Assembly: GCA_022712735.1 (NCBI GenBank)
Contig: JAFLKA010000093.1
Location: 1 to 6,045 of the forward strand
Source: Marinosulfonomonas sp.
GTDB lineage: Bacteria > Pseudomonadota > Alphaproteobacteria > Rhodobacterales > Rhodobacteraceae
Reading direction: 5' to 3'
DNA: 6,045 bases
A model generated the notes under the pieces. That model made no database searches, had not been told where the DNA came from, and worked only from the letters and a program-made list of their open reading frames with translations. Of the stretch, positions 1-5,306 are shown in pieces (position 1 is the stretch's first letter; every line of letters starts with the position of its first letter). The position numbers were made by a program, and so were the translations under genes.

Positions 1-763
1 GATCGGTGATGAAATCCCATTGCAGAGTTTGTATCTCGCTCAGGCGACATCCCGTTAGGATCAGCAACCGGAACGCTGCGATAACGTAAGGCGTTTCTGA
101 TCCGTCGCGCTCAGACTCGCCCAGCACTTGACCCAAACGACGCAATTCATCTTGGCTTAGGTAACGCTCGCGCTTGATCTCGCGGTATTTGGGAACATGG
201 CGGCACGGGTTTGACCCATCGGGCCGCAAGCCCCAAATCTCGGACAGGTTAAACATCTTGGACAGAACCCCAAGGGTGCGATTGGCCTGATAGGGTTTGT
301 TGCGGAACTTGTAATGCAATTCGGCGATATCTTTGCGCTCCACATCCACAACCTTAAAGTTGCCTATTGCCGGATTGATAAACAGATCAATAGCGCGGCG
401 ATATTCTCTTTGGGTGCTGGGCTTGCAGCGCTCCATTACATGGCTTTCAAAAAACCGCTCACAAAGGGCAGCGATGGTTGGCGCTTTGCGATGCTGCGAA
501 ATGCTTTCTGCTGGGTTTTCACCCTTGGCAACTTGCCCCATGATTTCTTTCGCCAGCTTGCGTGCCTCATCCACGGTTATCTTACCGTGACGCCCAACCG
601 AAACCCGCCGCGTTCGACCGCCCTTGCGATATTGCGCCTGATAGGTCTTCGCACCGGAGGGCATAATGCGGATGCCAAATCCGGCAATTTGCGTGTCCCA
701 GACAAAGTAATCCTTGGCCTCTGAATGCAGGGCATCTGTCACGCGTTTGGTCAGTTTTGGCAT
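1..763 (-). CDS. Tyrosine recombinase (site-specific integrase), C-terminus beyond window
   Basis: The minus-strand frame is open from ATG at 763 to the window edge (254 codons), so the gene is partial at its 3' end. GGAG, 7 nt before the ATG, is a good ribosome-binding site and fixes the start. Residues 1-90 resemble the arm-type DNA-binding domain (DUF4102-like) of phage and genomic-island integrases, with the GFGIRIMPSGAKTY and RRVSVGRHG strands. Residues 95-180 fit the SAM-like core-binding domain. The catalytic domain begins near 200, and the first catalytic arginine is R240 in LTGCRLSEIQTLQW. The remaining catalytic residues (Lys, His-x-x-Arg, Tyr) lie outside the window. In this family the enzyme cuts and rejoins DNA at an att site through a tyrosine linkage. 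It lies next to a partial tRNA-fMet copy (941-985) and is transcribed away from it, so it is inferred to be the integrase that used that tRNA. No internal stop or frameshift is seen. Confidence 0.93.
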   Translation of the reverse strand, partial: MPKLTKRVTDALHSEAKDYFVWDTQIAGFGIRIMPSGAKTYQAQYRKGGRTRRVSVGRHGKITVDEARKLAKEIMGQVAKGENPAESISQHRKAPTIAALCERFFESHVMERCKPSTQREYRRAIDLFINPAIGNFKVVDVERKDIAELHYKFRNKPYQANRTLGVLSKMFNLSEIWGLRPDGSNPCRHVPKYREIKRERYLSQDELRRLGQVLGESERDGSETPYVIAAFRLLILTGCRLSEIQTLQWDFITD

Positions 764-790
764 CGTTTTCTCCGGTCTTTGTTTGTTCTC

Positions 791-820
791 GTGGAAGCAC
801 TGTGGAAGCAGCTGGAAGCA
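791..820. repeat. Three TGGAAGCA direct repeats upstream of integrase
   Basis: TGGAAGCA occurs at 792-799, 803-810 and 813-820, spaced 11 and 10 bp apart, about one helical turn. The array sits between the integrase start (763) and the tRNA-derived attachment core (941-985). That is where arm-type binding sites for the N-terminal domain of such integrases are expected. They could also allow the integrase to repress its own gene. The repeats are read directly from the sequence; the arm-site role is inferred. Confidence 0.6.
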
Positions 821-834
821 AACCACAGAGTAAG

Positions 835-863
835 CCGTAGAAGACGAGCGCGCGTTTCGTCAA
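835..863 (-). promoter_or_regulatory. Possible integrase promoter
   Basis: On the minus strand TTGACG (863-858) is a near-consensus -35 box. Seventeen bases downstream is CTACGG (840-835), a poor -10 box. This is the best sigma70-like pair between the attachment site and the integrase start. If used, it gives a leader of roughly 60-70 nt that contains the TGGAAGCA repeats. Motif match only. Confidence 0.3.
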
Positions 864-940
864 GAATTAATGATATGAATCAATGAGATAGGGTAGGTGG
901 GCGCAAAGTGGGGTAAGTCAGTGCTATAGGCCGCAACTAT

Positions 941-985
941 CTCATAACCTGAAGGTCGTAGGTTCAAATCCTACTCCCGCAACCA
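941..985 (+). other. Attachment site: 3' half of tRNA-fMet (partial tRNA copy)
   Basis: These 45 nt match the 3' half of an alphaproteobacterial initiator tRNA. They contain the anticodon loop CTCATAA (941-947), the 3' anticodon strand CCTGA, the variable region, a perfect T arm (GTAGG 958-962, loop TTCAAAT, CCTAC 970-974), the 3' acceptor strand TCCCGCA and encoded ACCA ending at 985. The sequence before 941 does not form an acceptor, D or 5' anticodon stem; the five bases before the loop cannot pair with CCTGA. So this is not a whole tRNA gene. A tRNA 3' fragment whose identity starts in the anticodon loop, next to an integrase, is the standard picture of an att site duplicated by integration. 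The intact tRNA should be rebuilt at the other end of the element, to the left of the window. Confidence 0.8.
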
Positions 986-1014
986 AAATAAATACCACAA
1001 TATCAACGGCTTAG

Positions 1015-1037
1015 GCCTCGCTCTCGCGGGGCTTTTT
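1015..1037 (+). terminator. Rho-independent terminator downstream of tRNA-fMet 3' end
   Basis: GCCTCGC (1015-1021), loop TCTC and GCGGGGC (1026-1032) form a 7-bp stem with one U-G wobble, followed directly by five T (1033-1037). It lies 30 nt after the tRNA CCA end, which fits the native terminator of the tRNA-fMet transcript. Here no intact gene precedes it, because the 5' tRNA half is missing. Confidence 0.8.
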
Positions 1038-1270
1038 GCGTTGCAGTTTTGCACGGTGCTACGCTGGTGCTACGTTTTGGATGCCAATAATGCAACGAGA
1101 GTGCCGATATGGTTGTGGAACGAACACAAAGCAAGATTCTTGATTGCATTGGGCTTAGGGTAGGGGCCTCATACGCTGCTAACGGCAGCTAGGCGCAGTT
1201 AGTCGATCAAACCGATGCCGTGTCTCGGCGCTACCATTCCAGTCATTTGCTCGCGGTGAGTTACTCCAAG
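1038..1270. other. Non-coding stretch between terminator and IS element
   Basis: No convincing gene is visible. It holds an 11-bp tandem repeat (GGTGCTACGCT then GGTGCTACGTT, 1055-1076) and a small hairpin (GCTGC/GCAGC, around 1171-1185) without a T run. A minus-strand frame of 23 codons enters from the IS boundary at 1270 and stops at 1199. It could be the tail of a gene cut by the IS, but I do not recognise it. Confidence 0.5.
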
Positions 1271-1311
1271 GGTAATCCCCCCGCAAATTAGTGGTGTTCA
1301 CGCGTAGAATT
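1271..1311 (+). repeat. Left terminal inverted repeat of IS3 element
   Basis: GGTAATCCCCCC (1271-1282) is a perfect 12-bp inverted match to the right end. A looser match continues inward and closes with TAGAATT (1305-1311), which again pairs exactly with the right end. The repeat is about 41 bp with small gaps. Confidence 0.85.
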
Positions 1312-1341
1312 TTCTCGGCATAATATCTGAGGAGATTTTGA

Positions 1342-1643
1342 ATGAAGAACAAACGATATAGCGACGCGCAAATTATGCATTGCCCGACAGGCGATTGGAA
1401 CAATCGACGAGAGGGGGTATTCTGAAGCAGGCCGAAAGTGGTGTGCCGGTTTCAGAGCTTTGTCGCGAACATGGAATGAGTAATGCCAGCTTTTACAAAT
1501 GGCGGGCAAAGTTTGGCGGGATGGACGCCTCGATGATGTCTGAGATGAAGGCGCTGACTGATGAGAACCGCCGCCTGAAGCGGATGTATGCCGAGATGAG
1601 CATGCAGAATGATCTGCTGAAGGAAGTGCTTGGAAAAAAGTAG
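1342..1643 (+). pseudogene. IS3-family transposase OrfA, broken near its 5' end
   Basis: OrfA is the helix-turn-helix protein that binds the IS ends. ATG at 1342 has a strong site (AGGAGA about 8 nt upstream) and opens with MKNKRYSDAQIM, the expected OrfA N-terminus. That frame then meets TGA at 1423 after 27 codons. The remainder, ILKQAESGVPVSELCREHG onward, lies in another frame that is open from ATG 1380 and ends at TAG 1641-1643. In relatives, as I recall them, QIM is followed almost at once by ILKQAE. About 38 bp (roughly 1379-1416) therefore seem to be inserted, shifting the frame. The Transposase_8 HTH with the FYKWRAKFGGM motif and the leucine-rich coiled coil (ENRRLKRMYAEM) are otherwise intact. 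Initiation at ATG 1380 could still make an 87-aa product, but I see no ribosome-binding site for it. Confidence 0.75.
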
Positions 1644-1673
1644 TCCGGCCATCTTTGCGCAAAGAGATGGCCG
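1634..1673 (+). promoter_or_regulatory. Programmed -1 frameshift signal (A6G plus stem-loop)
   Basis: The heptamer A-AAA-AAG at 1634-1640 is in the correct phase of the orfA frame (GGA AAA AAG TAG), just before its stop. Five nucleotides later CGGCCATCT (1646-1654) pairs perfectly with AGATGGCCG (1665-1673), a 9-bp stem with a 10-nt loop. Slippage by -1 continues as [11 protein letters not shown] into orfB, giving the OrfAB transposase. This is the usual IS3-family arrangement. Confidence 0.88.
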
Positions 1674-2467
1674 TGAAAGCGGTCGCAGATCTCGGGGTCA
1701 GCATTGCTATGGCTTGCCGCGCATTCCAGATTAGCGAGAGTTGTTATCGTTACGAACGCAAGCTGGATGACGAGAATGCCGAGATCGCGGATTGGCTGGA
1801 GAAATTGACCGATAACCGTCGGACTTGGGGCTTTGGTCTATGCTTTTTGTATCTGCGCAATGTGAAGGGCTTTGGCTGGAATCATAAGCGCGTCTACAGG
1901 ATTTACTGCGAACTGGAACTGAACCTGCGGATAAAGCCCAAGAAACGCCTAAGACGGGATAAGCCGGACGCGCTGGCGGTGCCGGACACGGCCAATCATA
2001 CTTGGTCTATGGACTTCATGGCCGATCAGCTTGCGGATGGCCGCCCGATCCGCACCCTGAACGTGCTGGATGACTTTAATCGCGAAGGCTTAGGCATCGA
2101 AGTGGACTTCTCGCTGCCCGCGGAACGGGTAGTACGCAGTCTGAACCGGATTATCGAGTGGCGGGGTGCGCCGCAGATTATTCGAGTGGATAATGGCCCG
2201 GAATATATCAGTGGAAAGTTGATGGTATGGGCCGCAAAGCGCGGCATCCACATTCAATACATCCAGCCCGGAAAGCCTCAACAGAATGCCTATATCGAGC
2301 GTTACAACCGCACGGTCCGGCACGAATGGCTGGATCAGAATATCTTTGAAACGATAGAGGAGGCCCAGGAACAAGCTACTGAATGGCTCTGGACTTATAA
2401 CAACGACCGCCCCAACATGGGCATTGGCGGGATTACCCCCGCAATGAAGCTGAAAATGGCCGCGTAA
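1655..2467 (+). CDS. IS3-family transposase OrfB, DDE integrase domain
   Basis: OrfB provides the catalytic part of the OrfAB transposase, which cuts and joins IS ends. The frame is open from the frameshift point at 1640 and TTG 1655 is only the first possible start. It is normally translated as the -1 fusion with OrfA, not on its own. An HTH_21-like segment (residues 45-105) precedes the rve integrase core. The catalytic triad is visible, numbered from 1655: D120 in WSMDF, D179 in RVDNGPEY and E215 in [12 protein letters not shown], with exactly 35 residues between the second Asp and Glu as the family requires. The C-terminus ([16 protein letters not shown]) is typical. The 270-codon frame is full length and undamaged, so any loss of activity would come from orfA. 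The stop codon overlaps the right inverted repeat. Confidence 0.93.
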   Translation: MRKEMAVKAVADLGVSIAMACRAFQISESCYRYERKLDDENAEIADWLEKLTDNRRTWGFGLCFLYLRNVKGFGWNHKRVYRIYCELELNLRIKPKKRLRRDKPDALAVPDTANHTWSMDFMADQLADGRPIRTLNVLDDFNREGLGIEVDFSLPAERVVRSLNRIIEWRGAPQIIRVDNGPEYISGKLMVWAAKRGIHIQYIQPGKPQQNAYIERYNRTVRHEWLDQNIFETIEEAQEQATEWLWTYNNDRPNMGIGGITPAMKLKMAA

Positions 2468-2505
2468 TTCTACTAGCGGACCCCATCTAAAATGGGGGGA
2501 TTACC
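2466..2505 (-). repeat. Right terminal inverted repeat of IS3 element
   Basis: GGGGGGATTACC (2494-2505) is the exact complement of the left end. AATTCTA (2466-2472) complements TAGAATT at the inner edge of the left repeat, with a partly matched middle. It overlaps the last two bases of the orfB stop codon. Confidence 0.85.
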
Positions 2506-2599
2506 TGTCGCCTTCAACTTTTACGTTTAAGCTGCATGTGTCAGGGCAATCAAGCGGGCAGACACTGGGTAGGGTTTTTGAGGAAATATGCTTGTTCAT
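2506..2599 (-). pseudogene. N-terminal remnant of a molybdopterin oxidoreductase, truncated by IS3
   Basis: A minus-strand frame starts at ATG 2599, with AGGA about 8 nt upstream, and runs about 31 codons to the IS boundary. It then stops at a TAA inside the IS terminal repeat (2504-2502). The peptide contains SVCPLDCPDTCSL, with Cys at residues 14, 18 and 22. This C-x3-C-x3-C cluster opens the [4Fe-4S] motif of molybdopterin (bis-MGD) oxidoreductases of the formate dehydrogenase/DMSO reductase superfamily; the fourth Cys would lie further on and is lost. Family members run to roughly 700 residues, so over 95% is missing and nothing recognisable resumes left of the IS. The substrate cannot be deduced. 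The identification rests on a short but very characteristic motif. Confidence 0.75.
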
Positions 2600-2863
2600 G
2601 GTGGAGTCCTGATACTATTTTCGCAAAGCTTCCTTTTTATCTATCAAACTAGAATTGCGATCAAAATATCCAAAAATGCACAATTTGAGCATACCAATTT
2701 TTGCTATTTCGATGACAGAAACGCCTCTGGAGTCTAAGCGCGCGGTTGCAATAGTTAAAACCTAGCGCTTGCAACGCTTCACTCCGCTCATTGTTCGATG
2801 CGCAGTAAACCACCTACAAGTTCCGCAACCGAGCTAAGGATCATATCGACTAAGCCGCCCAAA

Positions 2864-2885
2864 TTTACCGTTCATTAACCATAAT
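2864..2885 (+). promoter_or_regulatory. CtrA-like site with overlapping -10-like box, upstream of manC
   Basis: TTTA (2864-2867), seven bases, then TTAA (2875-2878) is one mismatch from the CtrA consensus TTAA-N7-TTAA. TTAACCAT (2875-2882) is also the form commonly seen in alphaproteobacterial cell-cycle and motility promoters. CATAAT (2880-2885) could be a -10 box overlapping it, although no good -35 is seen. It lies about 160 bp before the manC start. Motif match only. Confidence 0.4.
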
Positions 2886-3010
2886 AGGATACTTGAAGCA
2901 TTATTATCGCTTGGCGCATGTGGGCAATAGGGTCCGGCCAAGCAGGCAGTGCCTTGGATTGTATATGGCAGGACTTGTGAGAGATATTGGGTGTAGGGCA
3001 AATGGATGCC

Positions 3011-3036
3011 TCCCCTGGCAGGAGCCAGAAAGGGGA
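3011..3036 (+). promoter_or_regulatory. Hairpin covering the manC ribosome-binding site
   Basis: CTGGC (3015-3019) pairs with GCCAG (3024-3028) around an AGGA loop. TCCC (3011-3014) can pair with GGGA (3033-3036) across a 4-nt bulge. The outer pairing would hide the GGGG (3032-3035) that serves the ATG at 3045, so translation could depend on opening of this leader. Its stability was not calculated. Confidence 0.3.
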
Positions 3037-3044
3037 AATTGTGC

Positions 3045-4481
3045 ATGCACCACCCACCTATGATTCATCCAGTGATTTTGGCTGGCGGGGCCGGAACGCG
3101 GTTGTGGCCACTGTCGCGTCAAAGCTATCCAAAGCAGTTTTCGAAATTGATGGGCGAAGAGAGTCTGTTTCAAGCCTCGGCAAAGCGCATGGCAGGCAAC
3201 GGGTTTGCGGCGCCACTGGTTCTAACTGCCGATGATTTCCGGTTTATTGTGACGGAGCAAATGGCGGCTGCCCAAATCGCCCCCGCTGCAATTCTGATTG
3301 AACCAGAGGGCCGAAACACTGCCCCCGCGATTCTGGCGGCGGCCCTGTGGCTGGAGGCCCGTGAACCCGATGCGCTGATGCTGGTTGCGCCGTCTGATCA
3401 TGTAATTGCGGGTACGGACGAATTTTGTGCGACGGTTAACAGGGCTGCGGGGTGTGCCGCTGCGGGCGATCTGGTGACGTTTGGTATTACGCCAGACCGC
3501 GCCGAGACCGGCTATGGGTATCTGGAACTGCCTAAGCAGGATCGACTGCATGGGGACGGGCCACATCCATTGGTCCATTTCATTGAAAAACCGGATGCGG
3601 CAACAGCCAGTGAAATGCTGGCGCGGGGCAATTACCTGTGGAATGCGGGGATATTCCTGTTTTCGGTCAAATCCATTCTGGCCGCCTATCAAACACATGC
3701 GCCTGACCTGTTCTCAAAGGTGGCTGAATCGGTGCATGACGCGACGCTTGACCTTGGGTTTACCCGTTTGGCCGTTGCGCCGTGGATGCAGATTGAGGAG
3801 ATATCGATTGATTATGCCATTATGGAGAAGACCGAAAACCTGTCTGTGATGCCCTATTCTGGCGGCTGGTCGGATTTGGGCAGTTGGGATGCGGTTCATA
3901 ACGAGGTTGGTCCGGACACGGACGGAAATGTTTGTTCAGAGAACTCAACCGCGATTGATTGCCGGAATTCACTGCTACGGTCTGAATCCGGCGGCATGGA
4001 GTTGGTCGGGATCGGGTTGGACAATATCATTGCGATTGCTATGCCCGACGCTGTGCTGGTGGCGCATAAATCTGACGGGCAACGGGTGAAAGAAGCTGTT
4101 GCCGCCCTGAAATGCAAGGGGGCAAAACAGGCAGATACATTCCCGCGCGATCATCGGCCATGGGGCTGGTTTGAAAGTCTGGTTATGGGGGGGCGGTTTC
4201 AGGTAAAGCGGATTGTTGTGAACCCGGGGGCGGCGCTGTCATTGCAAAGTCATCATCACCGGTCAGAACACTGGATTGTGGTAGAAGGCACCGCAAAGGT
4301 GACCATCGATGATGAGGTCAGGCTGGTGGGGGAAAACCAGTCTGTCTATATTCCGCTTGGTGCCAAGCACCGTATGGAAAACCCGGGAAGGCTGCCGATG
4401 GTTTTGATCGAGGTGCAAACCGGCAGTTATCTGGGCGAGGATGATATTATCCGGTTTGAGGATATGTATTCCCGCGACTAG
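3045..4481 (+). CDS. manC: Mannose-1-phosphate guanylyltransferase / mannose-6-phosphate isomerase (bifunctional ManC/AlgA type)
   Basis: This cytoplasmic enzyme makes GDP-mannose from mannose-1-phosphate and GTP, and interconverts fructose-6-phosphate and mannose-6-phosphate. GDP-mannose feeds exopolysaccharide, capsule or LPS sugars. The nucleotidyltransferase domain (residues 8-290) opens with the signature GGAGTRLWP (14-22) followed by LSRQSYPKQF, and has FIEKPD (179-184) and GNYLWNAGIFLF. The C-terminal type II isomerase is a cupin with the metal-binding stretch QSHHHRSEHW (His 403-405, Glu 408, His 409). The length of 478 aa is normal for the fused form. ATG 3045 is chosen because GGGG lies 9 nt upstream. 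ATG 3060 (MIHPVILAGG) would also match the family start but has no binding site, and ATG 3006 adds 13 unlikely residues. No polysaccharide genes are adjacent here. It converges on cobO. Confidence 0.95.
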   Translation: MHHPPMIHPVILAGGAGTRLWPLSRQSYPKQFSKLMGEESLFQASAKRMAGNGFAAPLVLTADDFRFIVTEQMAAAQIAPAAILIEPEGRNTAPAILAAALWLEAREPDALMLVAPSDHVIAGTDEFCATVNRAAGCAAAGDLVTFGITPDRAETGYGYLELPKQDRLHGDGPHPLVHFIEKPDAATASEMLARGNYLWNAGIFLFSVKSILAAYQTHAPDLFSKVAESVHDATLDLGFTRLAVAPWMQIEEISIDYAIMEKTENLSVMPYSGGWSDLGSWDAVHNEVGPDTDGNVCSENSTAIDCRNSLLRSESGGMELVGIGLDNIIAIAMPDAVLVAHKSDGQRVKEAVAALKCKGAKQADTFPRDHRPWGWFESLVMGGRFQVKRIVVNPGAALSLQSHHHRSEHWIVVEGTAKVTIDDEVRLVGENQSVYIPLGAKHRMENPGRLPMVLIEVQTGSYLGEDDIIRFEDMYSRD

Positions 4482-4595
4482 AGCGCATCCAATCTAACCA
4501 GAAATATGCATTCATCCAGCAACCCGAGGCAGCGTTTGCATTTGCAAATGCGTTCGGGTTGCGGCGTGAATTCAATTGGATAGGATTTGCTCTAG
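4478..4595. repeat. Large imperfect inverted repeat between manC and cobO, likely bidirectional terminator
   Basis: Nested complementary blocks fill the convergent gap: CTAGAGC (4478-4484) with GCTCTAG (4589-4595), ATCCAAT (4487-4493) with ATTGGAT (4575-4581), GCAACCCGA (4519-4527) with TCGGGTTGC (4554-4562), and a central perfect palindrome GCATTTGCAAATGC (4538-4551). The outermost arms contain the TAG stops of manC (4479-4481) and cobO (4594-4592). The position suits termination from both sides, but there is no strong T run. The length and complexity resemble a dispersed palindromic repeat. Pairing is read directly; function is inferred. Confidence 0.7.
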
Positions 4596-5200
4596 AATTC
4601 GACACCAATCTGCGCTTTGATTCCGGACCGGAACGGGTGTTTGACCAGCTCCATTTCCGTTACCAGATCGGCGACTTCGATCAGGTCCTCTTTGGCGTTG
4701 CGCCCGGTCAGAACCACATGGGTCATTTCGGGTTTTTCATCTGTCAGGAATTCGACCACATCCTTGATGTCGATGTAATCATAGCGCAGGGCGATGTTGA
4801 TTTCGTCCAGCAGCACCATCTTATTGGCGGGGTCACGGATCAGGTCTTTGGCCTTTTCCCATGCGGCGGCAGCCATTTCGGTATCGCGGGATTTATCCTG
4901 CGTTTCCCAAGTGAAACCTTCGCCCATCGTGTAAAATTCACATTCATCGCTGAACTTGGCAAGGATCAGATCACGCTCGCCGGTCGACATGCCGCCTTTG
5001 ATGAACTGCACGACGGCGCATTTCATATCATGGGCGATGCAACGAAAGATCATCCCGAATGCGGCCGATGATTTACCCTTACCCTTGCCGGTATGAACGA
5101 TGATCAGGCCCTTTTGATCGGTCTTGGTCGCCATGATTTTATCGCGCGCAGCCTTTTTCTTGGCCATTTTCATTACGTGGCGGTCGGTGTCATCAGTCAT
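4592..5200 (-). CDS. cobO: Cob(I)yrinic acid a,c-diamide adenosyltransferase (corrinoid adenosyltransferase)
   Basis: This enzyme transfers the 5'-deoxyadenosyl group of ATP to Co(I) of cobyrinic acid diamide, making adenosylcobalamin precursors in the cytoplasm (CobA/CobO/BtuR family). The P-loop GKGKGKSS lies at residues 38-45 of the chosen start, preceded by GLIIVHT. Other family stretches are VVQFIKGGMSTGER, the FTWETQD segment, MVLLDEINIALRYDY (Walker B-like) and the HVVLTGRNA motif. ATG 5200 is preceded by AGGAGG at 8 nt, a near-ideal site, and gives 202 aa, typical of the family. The in-frame extension up to 5269 has no such site. The Lys-rich N-terminus (MAKKKAARDK) is usual for CobO. 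No other cobalamin genes and no cobalamin riboswitch are visible here. Confidence 0.95.
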   Translation of the reverse strand: MTDDTDRHVMKMAKKKAARDKIMATKTDQKGLIIVHTGKGKGKSSAAFGMIFRCIAHDMKCAVVQFIKGGMSTGERDLILAKFSDECEFYTMGEGFTWETQDKSRDTEMAAAAWEKAKDLIRDPANKMVLLDEINIALRYDYIDIKDVVEFLTDEKPEMTHVVLTGRNAKEDLIEVADLVTEMELVKHPFRSGIKAQIGVEF

Positions 5201-5206
5201 GTTATG
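5201..5206. other. Start of the cobO leader; gap continues to 5306
   Basis: The spacer between cobO and the membrane-protein stop (5307) is about 106 bp. It contains the AGGAGG of cobO, and I see no B12-box sequence or clear terminator in it. The spacing allows co-transcription of the two minus-strand genes but does not prove it. Confidence 0.3.
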
Positions 5207-5306
5207 TCCTCCTGTTTGCAGAAAATACATTGCGGTGACGGGACCCCAGATGCAAGTGCCGGCGACCATTTAGGCCGCCCGCATGTATCAGGTTTAGGGG
5301 GCCTGC

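Larger units (their letters stand above)
1271..2505 (+). mobile_element. IS3-family insertion sequence (probably inactive copy)
   Basis: The element is bounded by inverted repeats beginning GGTAATCCCCCC and encodes orfA and orfB in overlapping frames, the layout of the IS3 family. Its length of 1235 bp, or about 1197 bp without a suspected 38-bp insertion in orfA, is normal for the family. The -1 frameshift signal and the full DDE transposase frame are present. No target-site duplication is seen: CAAG lies before the left end and TGTC after the right end. The outer boundary is set by the shared 12-bp match, so the true ends could differ by a few bases. It has truncated a molybdopterin oxidoreductase gene on its right side. 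Subgroup within IS3 not resolved. Confidence 0.9.
2600..3044. other. Long intergenic region between divergent starts
   Basis: About 445 bp between the truncated oxidoreductase start and manC, partly AT-rich (2620-2720). No protein gene is convincing. It should hold the promoters of both genes; the clearest element is the CtrA-like site at 2864-2882. A 49-codon frame at 2588-2737 on the plus strand overlaps the oxidoreductase start and is not supported by any recognisable sequence. Confidence 0.5.

Noticed and set aside
314..724. Plus-strand frames of 136 and 85 codons
   Set aside because: They lie inside the integrase gene on the opposite strand, which has recognisable domains and a ribosome-binding site.
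909..985. A complete tRNA-fMet gene ending at 985
   Set aside because: The T arm, anticodon loop and CCA are present, but the sequence before 941 cannot form the acceptor 5' strand, D arm or 5' anticodon strand.
1199..1270. Minus-strand 23-codon tail (ending HGIGLID) abutting the left IS end, possibly the C-terminus of the truncated oxidoreductase
   Set aside because: It does not resemble the C-termini I know for that family, and it is too short to assign; kept only as a note in the intergenic entry.
1267..2509. Target-site duplication around the IS3 element
   Set aside because: The 3-4 bases on the two sides (CAAG and TGTC) do not match, nor do shifted alignments of a base or two.
2588..2737. 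49-codon plus-strand frame with a fair ribosome-binding site
   Set aside because: It overlaps the start of the oxidoreductase remnant on the other strand, which carries a clear iron-sulfur motif, and its own product is unrecognisable.
4559..5071. 170-codon plus-strand frame
   Set aside because: It is antisense to cobO, whose P-loop and family motifs are unmistakable.
5201..5306. Cobalamin riboswitch in front of cobO
   Set aside because: The gap is short and shows no B12-box-like sequence or the needed set of stems.
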